Source of the DNA: Powellomyces hirtus
Lineage: Eukaryota; Chytridiomycota; Chytridiomycetes; Spizellomycetales; Powellomycetaceae
Length of the DNA stretch: 64,000 nt
Direction of reading: 5' to 3'
Assembly: GCA_025526995.1 (NCBI GenBank)
Contig: JAHLKG010000009.1
Coordinates: forward strand, 930,001-994,000
Part shown: positions 46,187-55,028 of the stretch, one piece after another
How the letters are laid out: every line of letters begins with the position of its first letter
How positions within the stretch are numbered: position 1 is the first letter of the stretch
The notes under the pieces: generated by a model
What the model was told of the DNA's origin: nothing
The model's database searches: none
Seen by the model: the letters and a program-made list of their open reading frames with translations, nothing else
Made by a program: the position numbers and the translations under genes

Positions 46187-48772
46187 TTATCGTAAAGAGC
46201 TTAGCCGTCGCCGCAATTCATCATCCGCTGTGTTGCTATCATTTGGCGCAGCAGATGTCTCGCCGTCGTCCAATTCTGTGACTGTTCCAGCCACGTTAGA
46301 AGGCAACGAAACGCCAGATCGTGATATCTCATCTTGCACCGAAGGCCCCCCATCATCTGCAGTGTTGGTATCATTTGGAGGAACAGGTGTCTCACCGCCG
46401 TCCGATTCCGGGACGGTCTGAACCACGTCAGAATCCAGCGGAACGCCAGAGTGTGGTATCTCTTCTGATTCTTCGATGATAGGTGCCACATCAGGCCGTG
46501 GCAGATCGTTTTGCGCAGGGGAGTCAGAGTCGTCGAGAGTGTCAGATTTAACATGTTCGGAAGCCTTGGTTTCGTGTTCTAGTGGTTCTGTGACATTGCT
46601 TTCCATATTGCTGCCCGGGAATGGCTCGTTCAAAGAGCCGAGATAGTTATCCATGTAGTCGTACCCCGCTTCCGGAATAGGCTTTTCAGCGGTTTGCGAT
46701 TCAGACATCACTTCGTCGGATGGCTGCACCCGTTCTTCAGCAGGTGTAAATCCCGTTTGGACATTCTGCGCAGTATGATCCACGATTTCCTCCGATTCAT
46801 CGCAAGGGGATCTCATGCGCACGTCGTGTTCTTTCAAATCTGAACTTACAGCTTCATCTCGCGGAGGGAAGATGTGCAAGTCCGCAAACGTTGTTGGCAA
46901 ATGATCATCGTCTCCACCAGCTATAACTTGCGGGATAGCAGGCAGATCTGCCAGCATCGCTAGAATGCTGTTATCGCCGCCATCGTCGTCGTCGTCAGAC
47001 TGATGTGACTTAGCGGTATTGCCGGCGTCAATCGCAACATCCTGCGGCAAGTTTGAGCTCCCAAGAATGTCTGAAACGAAGAGTTCTGCAGCCCGAAGAG
47101 CAGCCGAGTCTTCAGCCGCCTTCTCGGCTTTCTGCGCGTCGATCGTGCTCTGGAGGACAGCAGCTGCGTATTTCTCAGCAAGTTCGGCATATTCGGCTGG
47201 AAGAGTTTCCCCCCGTCTCAACTCCTCACACTCAGTACTCCGGCCCCAAAGTTCCATTCGGCTCCAGTAAACACGAGTCACAAGCCAATGGCCAAGTCCA
47301 CGGTTTCCAACTCCCAGAGAGCAAAGATCATCTGGAACCTTTTCCGACGATTCATGGCTGATGTGGTGGGACGCAGCGGCCTTGCCAGCTTTCCCAAGCC
47401 CCGGATCCGGCCTCCCAACCCCTTGGCAAAGAGCAATCGTAGACAGAACCTCTTCCAGGGATCTGGTGCCGATCGCGGACAGCATGACTTCTCCGTTGTC
47501 GCCTTTCATTCCGGCGGAATACGCATTGTGCAAATCTTCTATGTCCAAGATGAAGGGTTCAAGATAGGGAATAGCTACCAACACGCCCCCACCTGCATAA
47601 TGGTACTGCAAGATTTGCGCTATAAGTTCAAGATGATCGCGACCAGTATTGTTCCCCACCGCGGCTTCCAGATCACGTAGTGTTTCCCTGCTCTTGGCCG
47701 GCAACGTGTCCCAGGTCTTCTGTAAGCGTCGAACCTCGGGTGACGAGAACGCTCGCAATATCGCACAAAGACCATTTACATCGCGATACTGATAGAATAT
47801 GAGATGCGCAACGGATACCAATAGTGCAAGAATAAATGCTCTGGCAGCGCCCGAGTCTTCTTCGGAAGTGCCTAGGGCTCCATCTAGAATAGCGTGAATG
47901 AAGATGCGCTCCAAATACAAGTGAAAGTCCAGGCAGGCCTTCACGCTCTCCCCGATTTGAGAGGCGCGGCGGCCCAGGTCTTGCCGCACATTCACTTTCG
48001 CGAACAAACTGGCGTCCACAATCGCAATTTGCCGCGCGAGATCCTCAGGTCGCCACTTAGATAACGGGACGGCTGCAACCAATTCTGTCAATTCCTGCAA
48101 CTCCTGTACTTTGGACCGCTCAATTCGAACATCCTCTAACAGACGTCGCAGCTTTCCCAGGTCCGGAGTCGTCGGCCCGTTCTGGGCAGCCTCGTAGCGT
48201 GCTTCTGCCTTCCGCAGTTCGTGGGCATGCTTCCATTGTTGTTGTGTAACTGGTGAAATTGGGATGGAGGGAACCTCCTCGGGAAATGGAGGGACAAAAG
48301 GAGTGCTGGCCCTTTCGCTCCCGGGCTGTAGCGTTGAGGCAGCTGGGGCAGAACGCGGCGTTGATGTCGTCAAGATACTGCGAGCTTTGACGATTTCTTC
48401 CGCTCTTGTAATACATTGATGTGACAGACGCAGTAATTCCGTAAACCCGTCTGGTTTTGAGGTGATGTCTTCTCGAGTCCAAGTTGTTCCACTGACAAGT
48501 CTGACCAGCGCGGCATTGGCGGCACGAATGTAAGTATTGTATGAGTCTCTGAACTTTCCTTGGGCGTACAGGGCTGCAGCGCTGGAGTGCAAGCTGTTTA
48601 CTAAATCCATGAAATGCCGTTCCGAAAACTTGACGTACTGTGTAAAGGTCCTCTCGGTTGGTGTCAGCTGAAAGTGGAGAAGTTGGGAAACGGAATGGAA
48701 TGTCGCGGACGTGACGTTGCTTCTTCTGAGGCAGGCGCGCGAAGGTTGCGATTTCGAGAGTTTTATCGACAA
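46187..48772 (-). CDS. RasGEF-domain protein with acidic repeat tail
   Basis: One long ORF of 861 codons. Residues ~55-110 form a helical region (SSAAALYAQGKFRDSYNTYIRA) resembling an MIT/TPR-like module. A RasGEF catalytic domain spans roughly 245-430: LARQIAIVDASLF, ACLDFHLYLERIF, AARAFILALLVSVAHLIFYQYRD, LCAILRAFSSPEVRRLQKTWDTL and AIPYLEPFILDIEDLHN. This domain exchanges GDP for GTP on Ras/Rap-type GTPases. The C-terminal ~250 residues are acidic, Ser/Pro-rich and likely disordered, ending in a duplicated 44-codon unit. The start is uncertain: ATG 48772 is the ORF's first Met, but an upstream exon or the internal Met of HFMDLVNSL are alternatives. Its start lies only about 100 bases from RPN12's on the other strand. 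Confidence 0.82.
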   Translation of the reverse strand: MSIKLSKSQPSRACLRRSNVTSATFHSVSQLLHFQLTPTERTFTQYVKFSERHFMDLVNSLHSSAAALYAQGKFRDSYNTYIRAANAALVRLVSGTTWTREDITSKPDGFTELLRLSHQCITRAEEIVKARSILTTSTPRSAPAASTLQPGSERASTPFVPPFPEEVPSIPISPVTQQQWKHAHELRKAEARYEAAQNGPTTPDLGKLRRLLEDVRIERSKVQELQELTELVAAVPLSKWRPEDLARQIAIVDASLFAKVNVRQDLGRRASQIGESVKACLDFHLYLERIFIHAILDGALGTSEEDSGAARAFILALLVSVAHLIFYQYRDVNGLCAILRAFSSPEVRRLQKTWDTLPAKSRETLRDLEAAVGNNTGRDHLELIAQILQYHYAGGGVLVAIPYLEPFILDIEDLHNAYSAGMKGDNGEVMLSAIGTRSLEEVLSTIALCQGVGRPDPGLGKAGKAAASHHISHESSEKVPDDLCSLGVGNRGLGHWLVTRVYWSRMELWGRSTECEELRRGETLPAEYAELAEKYAAAVLQSTIDAQKAEKAAEDSAALRAAELFVSDILGSSNLPQDVAIDAGNTAKSHQSDDDDDGGDNSILAMLADLPAIPQVIAGGDDDHLPTTFADLHIFPPRDEAVSSDLKEHDVRMRSPCDESEEIVDHTAQNVQTGFTPAEERVQPSDEVMSESQTAEKPIPEAGYDYMDNYLGSLNEPFPGSNMESNVTEPLEHETKASEHVKSDTLDDSDSPAQNDLPRPDVAPIIEESEEIPHSGVPLDSDVVQTVPESDGGETPVPPNDTNTADDGGPSVQDEISRSGVSLPSNVAGTVTELDDGETSAAPNDSNTADDELRRRLSSLR
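46219..46462 (-). repeat. 132-base tandem duplication in the RasGEF C-terminal tail
   Basis: Segments starting at 46219 and 46351 align with a period of 132 bases (44 codons). Shared peptides are SGVxLxS, ETxxxPND and NTADD. Copies differ at about a third of positions, so the duplication is not recent. Confidence 0.75.
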
Positions 48773-48874
48773 CCATCTTGCCCAGTACCCTCCAACAGTT
48801 ACTCCGACGATCCACCACCCAATACCCGCACACCCGAAGACACCTTTGACTTCTCACACAGATAATAACACAGG

Positions 48875-50079
48875 ATGGCCACCGGAACGCTCAAGGAGGG
48901 TAAGGATCAGTCCGCGGCTGCTTCGGCAACGAATTCCGCGTCTCATTTGCTGACGGGGTCTCCATTCTATTGCCAGCTTTCGCGCTGTACGAACTGCTAA
49001 AGAAGGAGTTCAACAACCCAAAGGGTGATCTCACGAAATGCGGTCAATACCTCGCCAAACTGAAGGTAATGAACATCTATTCGACCAGACTGTCTCATCG
49101 GAATGATCGCAAGAGTGCACGGTGGCCTCAGCAATAAGACGCATTCACACACTTGCTGCCAACTCTGTACAGGTGTATTTGACTGAGCTTTCGTTTCTTC
49201 TGCCCGGGGACCGTGCTGCGAGTCCCGAGGAGTTGCTGCTTGCGCGTACGTGTTTCCATGAACGAATATGGTTGGAAAACCTCGATCGAGAAAGCGAAAC
49301 GCGTGTCTAAACTGTACTTGTAACGTAGGCCAAGTTCTGGAGACTGGAGCTCAATGGAGCATTCGTGTGAAGGACATACCATCATTCGAACGCTACATCT
49401 CACAGCTGAAGACCTACTATAATGACTACAGGTAGAAGCCTCATCGACTTGACCATCGCAGCTTCCGCGTAGCTGACAATTTTTCATCTCCTTCAGCGCA
49501 ACACTACCGGCATCAGAAAGCATGTACCCTCTGCTGGGACTCAATCTGCTCCGTCTGCTTGCACAGAACCGCATCTCAGAATTCCACACGGAGCTCGAAC
49601 TCATCAACCCGGATCTGCTGAATGACAACATCTACATCAAACACCCGATCCAGATCGAGCAATGCCTGATGGAAGGCAGTTACAACAAAGTCTGGCATTC
49701 GCGGGCCAACATTCCTGCTCCCGAGTACGCATTTTTCGTAGACATTCTTGTGGGAACCATCCGAGACGAGATTGCGAGCTGCAGCGAAAAGGCGTATGAC
49801 AGTTTACCCCTCCCTGACGCTGCAACACTTCTGTACTTCAAGACCGAGGGAGAATTGGTCACATTTGCCAATGAGGTAAGGCCCTAGTGAATAGCCTCAG
49901 TGATACATGTGCATAGCATTAACACTATGTTCTACCTACATTAGCGTGGCTGGAAAATCAACTCGCAAGACAAGAAGATATACTTTGGCGAAACAAACAC
50001 AGACAACACAGACATTCCCGCTGAGAATGTCATTCACCAAACCTTGGAGTACGCGCGCGAATTGGAACGCATTGTATAA
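48875..50079 (+). CDS. RPN12: 26S proteasome regulatory subunit RPN12 (PSMD8)
   Basis: Six exons (48875-48899, 48977-49065, 49173-49245, 49329-49431, 49497-49875, 49945-50079) give 267 residues, the usual RPN12 size. Diagnostic stretches are [88 protein letters not shown] and [20 protein letters not shown]. The C-terminal half is the PCI/CSN8-like winged helix ending [13 protein letters not shown]12 is a lid subunit whose incorporation completes the proteasome lid. All joins use consensus GT-AG sites. It is convergent with the PPR gene. Confidence 0.96.
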
Positions 50080-50257
50080 AGGCACGAGCAGTGGCGAGCT
50101 AAATGCATTACGTACATAAACTATCACAATTCAGAGCACTTGAGGGGTTATATTTGAGTAGCAACAAAAAGAACTAAGCTTTACGTGATGCATGTGGGAA
50201 GGATGGGATTGATGGAAACGCGAAATCGGCACAAATGAGTATACGACGAAAAAAGAT

Positions 50258-52045
50258 CTACAGCCTATCTACAATCGTCTTTGCGCCGATCCGTTTCAAA
50301 GCATTGGCGAAATGAGTGTGTTTCGAATTTGGCACAAATCCAACGTCCGCTGCCATGGTCGCAAGATTTCTGATAGTCTTTTCGTCATCGCCACACGCCT
50401 TGATGGCAGCGTTGTAGACCGCTGCATCGGGGACGTACCCGCTGGCGTCCATCGCGTCCACTGCTTTCTCTGCAGCAAGTTTGTCGCCTTTGTTGGCGTA
50501 TCCTTCAATCAGGGCCAGATGAGCAGCTGGGAGGGTTCGGGTGCCGCTTTCTTTCACAGCTTCCATGATTTGTTCTGCGCTTTCCATGTCGCCCAGGGAC
50601 ACATGGGCGACCACTGCAAAGCTGTGGGCGTTACGGTTCGGACTAGCGGACGGGAGGAACTCTGTTCCCAACATTTTGTAAATGCTGAGCGCCGCAACCG
50701 CGTTTCTGATATGCGGGTCGACGACCAGAGCTTCCATGAGTCCGACCACAACGTCTTGGTGCGTGTCGGCCTTGATGCCGGAGATCCTCAACATGTCTTT
50801 GAGGTAGGCGGGGTGTTTGTCAGCAATGTCTTTGGCAAGGGGTGCTAGCATGGGTGTGGAGAGTGCCACGTCATGGACCGGGTTGTTGAGGGCTTGTCCA
50901 AGCATTCGCCACGCAAGATCCATTTGGCCGACGTGAGCGTAGGCGCCAATCATGGCTGCATACATGGAGCTCGAGAAGCGGAATCCTTTGACAAGTTCCT
51001 TCTTGTGGAGGAACCGGATGGCGCCGGCAATGTCACCCTGCTTTCCGTGGGCTTGTATCAGGTAAGCGTAGGCATCAGCCGTGGCCTCGACGCCAGCCTC
51101 GCGCATGCGGCGGTAGAAATCGACGGCGTCACCGACGTTGCCCCTGACAGTGTGGACGCGGATCATTGCGGTGTAGGCGGCCGAGCGTTGTGGGAGGTTG
51201 CGGCTCTTCAGTTCGTTGAAGTATTTGAAGGCGCTGGAGATGAGACCCTTGGCCGCGAATCCGTCGATGAGGGCCTCGAGGATAGCGGGTGTTGCCTGTG
51301 TACCTGACTCGAGCATCTTTTGGTATGTGACGAGTGCTTGGTCCATCGCTCCTTTGCTCGCAAAACCTTTGATGACGGCGGCAAAGTTTTCCGCAGATGC
51401 GTTGGCTGACCGTTCCAGCAGGCGGGCAGCGGCTTCTGGCAGATCTGCCTCCGAAAGTACATATATCAAAGCATCAAATGTGTCCTGCTTCAGTTTGGCG
51501 TCAACGTCGACGCCGGCACTCAGAACGGCGTTTGCCTCGCGGACCGCAACGCTGATGCGTCCTCTCTTTCCATTAAGGCGGACTAGGGCGGGCTGTACTC
51601 CAAGAGGGATCTTTCGGTCGATGTCGCTAAAGCAATCGATGACCGATTGAAACAGTATTCCAATATCCTTGGCGGTCTGTTCTACGTCAGGCGCAGCGGC
51701 CATATTCAGGACTGTGATAATATCGCTCTCGGGAAGGGCGGCACACCTTTTAAGGTCGAGTGTACATAATCTGAACGCTTTTGCAACGGCGGGGTAATTG
51801 TTGAGGGCAATAGCATTTCGGAGAATGATGAACGGGTCGGCTGCAGGGTTGTCGAATGGAAAGGGGTCGCTTATGGTTGTTGACTCCAGCTGTCGAGAGG
51901 CACGGTTTACTCGGCGGTGGGCGGCGGTGGACATTGACCGTGGGGAACATCCTGCCGCACAAGCCGGCTGGAGAGGGCGAACAGCAAGCATTGAAGCCGC
52001 CGAGCGTACTCTTGCGAGCAAGATCCCTCTTGTTAGCAAAGACAT
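50258..52045 (-). CDS. Mitochondrial pentatricopeptide-repeat (PPR) protein
   Basis: A single-exon ORF of 595 codons. The N-terminus (MSLLTRGILLARVRSAASML..., Arg/Ala-rich without acids) looks like a mitochondrial presequence. From about residue 180 there are helical repeats with PPR signatures: NFAAVIKGFASKGAMDQAL, YQKMLESG, AYTAMIRVHTVRGNVGDAV, YAYLIQAHGKQGDI, MYAAMIGAYAHVGQMDLA, LALIEGYANKGDKLAAEKA and VYNAAIKACG. PPR proteins bind organellar RNA and control its processing or translation; the target is unknown. Its start lies 231 bases from RanGAP's opposite start, so the two share a promoter region. Confidence 0.88.
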   Translation of the reverse strand: MSLLTRGILLARVRSAASMLAVRPLQPACAAGCSPRSMSTAAHRRVNRASRQLESTTISDPFPFDNPAADPFIILRNAIALNNYPAVAKAFRLCTLDLKRCAALPESDIITVLNMAAAPDVEQTAKDIGILFQSVIDCFSDIDRKIPLGVQPALVRLNGKRGRISVAVREANAVLSAGVDVDAKLKQDTFDALIYVLSEADLPEAAARLLERSANASAENFAAVIKGFASKGAMDQALVTYQKMLESGTQATPAILEALIDGFAAKGLISSAFKYFNELKSRNLPQRSAAYTAMIRVHTVRGNVGDAVDFYRRMREAGVEATADAYAYLIQAHGKQGDIAGAIRFLHKKELVKGFRFSSSMYAAMIGAYAHVGQMDLAWRMLGQALNNPVHDVALSTPMLAPLAKDIADKHPAYLKDMLRISGIKADTHQDVVVGLMEALVVDPHIRNAVAALSIYKMLGTEFLPSASPNRNAHSFAVVAHVSLGDMESAEQIMEAVKESGTRTLPAAHLALIEGYANKGDKLAAEKAVDAMDASGYVPDAAVYNAAIKACGDDEKTIRNLATMAADVGFVPNSKHTHFANALKRIGAKTIVDRL

Positions 52046-52276
52046 GCCTGCTTGTTATCAGGGCAATGGAGGTTCAGTTTTCGACGGGTTTAACCAACAA
52101 CCAACGGACGAAAGTCGCGCTTCGGTTTACACAGTAACCAACAAGAGCTTTATGAACAGTGACATAGTCACCCGTTGTTAGGCTGTCCCACAACTGAACT
52201 GCAGACTTCGGTGGTTGACTGATTTCGTTGCTCAAGATCCCCATAACCAACTGAACGCCAACAACAACAAATAATA

Positions 52277-53515
52277 ATGACAAACGTCACCAGGAGCGAT
52301 GCCGGCGTCGTATTCTCAATCGAAGGAAAGACCTTGAAGTTGGACACCGCTGACGATGTAAAAGTATACACAGACGAGATCGCCGCCACGGAAGGCTTAA
52401 CGGAAATCCGCTTGAGTGGAAATACTTTTGGCGTGGAAGCTGGCAGAGCGATTGCTGCTGCACTAAAGGGACAATACTCGCTTAAGGTAGGGCAGTGTTT
52501 GGAAATTCAAAAAGAACATAAATTTGACACTCCGTTAATCTTGCAGATCGCCAGTCTAAGCGACATGTTCACAAGCCGTCTGCGAAATGAGATTCCGCTT
52601 GTATTAGAGGCATTGGTGGAAGCCCTTGAGGACAAAAAGACTCTCGTTGAACTGGACCTGTCAGACAACGCCTTTGGACCTGCCGGTGCCGAACCATTGC
52701 AGCGACTGCTAATCAACAATCGCTACATTCAAATATTGCGACTGTATAATAACGGTCTCGGCATTGAGGGCGCACGGTTGGTCTCAGAGGCTCTTGTGAG
52801 GTCGGCAGAGAAAAGTAAAGAGGAAGGCCGCAAGTCGTGCTTAAAGGTTATTTACATCGGACGCAACCGAATGGAAAGCCCCGGTGTGATGCATCTGTGC
52901 AAAGCATTCCGCGCTCACTCGGGATCCCTCCTCGAAGTTCGCATGCCACAAAACAGCATCCGACCAGAGGGAATTGCTGCTCTGATGGAAGCTCTGTCGG
53001 AATGCAAAAACCTGGAACACCTCGACGTACAGGACAACACGTTCACGGAGAAGGGTTCGGCCGGCCTCGCGAATGTGGTGGACGGCTGGAAGAACTTGAA
53101 AGCGCTGCACATTGGCGACTGTTTGCTCGGCGCTGAGGGAAGCAAGCTGGTCTTGACCGCATTAACGAAGGGTAACACGGCGCTAGAGAAGCTGCACCTT
53201 GCTTTCAACGAAATCGATACAGACGGCGCGGCGCTGGTCCCCGAACTGCTGCTCAACAAAAAGTCAATTCTACTCCTTGAGCTGAACGGCAATGCTTTCG
53301 ACCCGGAAGGAGACTCTGTGCGGGACATAAAACGAGTCCTGCTGGAACATGGCAACGAGGGCGCTCTGGATGAACTGGACGAGATGGAGTGGGACGAGGA
53401 GGAGGAGCAGTCTGAGGAGGAGTCTGAAAATGATGACGAGAAGGCCACTGCAGCGGACGAAGATGACGATGAGATCAACAAGCTCACTGCAGCCACCGCT
53501 AAACTGAACGTATAG
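52277..53515 (+). CDS. Ran GTPase-activating protein (RanGAP/Rna1)
   Basis: An LRR protein of about 392-412 residues. LRR units follow the RanGAP consensus: LTEIRLSGNTFGVEAGRAIA, LVELDLSDNAFGPAGAEPL, ILRLYNNGLGIEGARLV, LEHLDVQDNTFTEKGS, LEKLHLAFNEIDTDGA. The DMFTSRLRNEIP segment matches the site of the catalytic Arg (DIFTGR in fission yeast Rna1). The C-terminus is strongly acidic (WDEEEEQSEEESENDDE), as in cytosolic RanGAPs. RanGAP stimulates GTP hydrolysis by Ran outside the nucleus and so sets the transport gradient. A likely 60-base intron (52487-52546) contains no stop and stays in frame, so both spliced (392) and unspliced (412) proteins are possible; the spliced form restores the family sequence. 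Confidence 0.92.
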   Translation: MTNVTRSDAGVVFSIEGKTLKLDTADDVKVYTDEIAATEGLTEIRLSGNTFGVEAGRAIAAALKGQYSLKVGQCLEIQKEHKFDTPLILQIASLSDMFTSRLRNEIPLVLEALVEALEDKKTLVELDLSDNAFGPAGAEPLQRLLINNRYIQILRLYNNGLGIEGARLVSEALVRSAEKSKEEGRKSCLKVIYIGRNRMESPGVMHLCKAFRAHSGSLLEVRMPQNSIRPEGIAALMEALSECKNLEHLDVQDNTFTEKGSAGLANVVDGWKNLKALHIGDCLLGAEGSKLVLTALTKGNTALEKLHLAFNEIDTDGAALVPELLLNKKSILLLELNGNAFDPEGDSVRDIKRVLLEHGNEGALDELDEMEWDEEEEQSEEESENDDEKATAADEDDDEINKLTAATAKLNV

Positions 53516-54327
53516 TTGATGAACTGGTGAATGCGGTGATGTCCCAGCCGTATTTTTGTATATTTAGTCTGGGTTCTGTACACGTGTGACACTTGTCCCA
53601 CAACTGGAATAGATGTTGGAAAGCCGGTGATTGAAATACTCTAGATAGGGATTGTACACGTTTTCTATTAATTGATTTCCTTTGAGGATGTTACATTCTT
53701 GATGACGTCCTTTCATCCTTCACAAAGCCCTCTACGCCCTTCAGATCTCGCACGTGTTTGGAAATTAACGGATGAAATGCTTGCACGTGCACCAGTGGAT
53801 AGAATGTAGTGGAATTCAGCGAGGAAATGAACGAGCGGAGTATGAAATTAGAAATGCATCAAACGGAGCATAGATCTAGCAAGCAACCGCCAAACCCACG
53901 GGATATGAATTATCCAGTTCGGATACCAGCCAATTAAATGAATGGAACGAATGGCCATTCGCGTTTGCATTCGACTATCCGATGATTCATCAGAGATAAT
54001 TATAGATCTCTGGCCAATCAAACAAACAGTCATCTTTGCCCTTCCAAAATTAGACCCTTCCGCCATCAGGGCCCATCGATAAACACGCCCAATTTAGGCT
54101 TTGGGATCTGAAATAGGATCAACAACAACTAAAAAAAAAACATTAACATCGCACATGCAAAAAAGAAATGACGAACGTGCAAAGAGGAAAAAGAATCCAA
54201 AGGATTTAAAAGCGAAGGGTCGGACTGTTCCTTCCTCCCTCTCATAATCTCAACACACAAACGTTTACAAACACACCAACAAAACACAATACACCTCAAC
54301 TCAGCTCACACAAACACAACAGCAAAA
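53516..54327. other. Intergenic; promoter with CCAAT boxes upstream of the microprotein
   Basis: About 810 bases. CCAAT motifs occur near 53930 and 54013. The last ~90 bases are an A/C-rich, G-poor leader of the kind seen in fungal 5' UTRs. No ORF of note. Confidence 0.4.
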
Positions 54328-54489
54328 ATGTTTCCTCGTGCTACATTCTTTCGTCGCTTCATTTCCACAAAGCCCTCCACTGTCGCCGCGCAACCGATGA
54401 CAATAATACAACGGACCAAGCCCTGGCAGCTCGTCACTGCCGGCACAGCCATCGTGGTCGGCATGCAAGTCGCCAGCGAGATGCACTAA
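54328..54489 (+). CDS. 53-residue predicted mitochondrial membrane microprotein
   Basis: An ORF of 54 codons in a strong start context (AAAAATG) follows an A/C-rich leader. The first ~20 residues (MFPRATFFRRFISTKPS) form a classic mitochondrial presequence: Arg/Ser/Phe-rich and free of acids. A hydrophobic helix after KPWQLVTAGTAIVVG could span the inner membrane. It resembles small respiratory-complex or translocase accessory subunits in plan, but I cannot assign it to one. Isolated between RanGAP and a DEAD-box gene. Confidence 0.6.
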   Translation: MFPRATFFRRFISTKPSTVAAQPMTIIQRTKPWQLVTAGTAIVVGMQVASEMH

Positions 54490-55028
54490 GACACGACACA
54501 CGACGCAAATCGATCCTCTTACATACCCTTCTCCATCCTCGCATCCGACGTTCAGAAACCTACTCGCATCAGGCCAAGTTAGAGCGACCTTCCTCGTTCT
54601 GGTGAAATTTCACCCAGACGGCCAGTTTCCCTGCCCCAGCGGCTCTCAACTCGATGCTTGCTCCAAATTGCAGAGAGTCTGTTGCATGCCGATATAATTC
54701 AAATTAAACTATCTATAAATCAATAAATCCTTAAGCATTCTCTATTCCATTTGCCTCTCTCCGACGTTGTTGGCTCTTTGTGTTGCCCCACACAGAAGGT
54801 CATTTGGCTGCTGCACCTTCGTTTGCTGGCACGTGAGCTGCCTTCGTGACTCGATTTTCTTGTTGCCATGGCACCCTCAGGCGCTCGATTTCCGACTTTC
54901 CCGTTTCCTTTTTTTTTTTTTGGCTTTTCTCAATAGAAGATGATTGATTGTCGTAAGGGCACATACCTCCTGTTGGGATTTGGTATTCTATGAGATAATT
55001 CTGACCTGTGCGACGACACTTTGGAATC
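54490..55028. other. Intergenic
   Basis: About 540 bases. A 13-14 base T run lies near 54909-54921 and an AATAAA near 54722 suggests the microprotein's polyadenylation region. No gene recognised. Confidence 0.4.
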
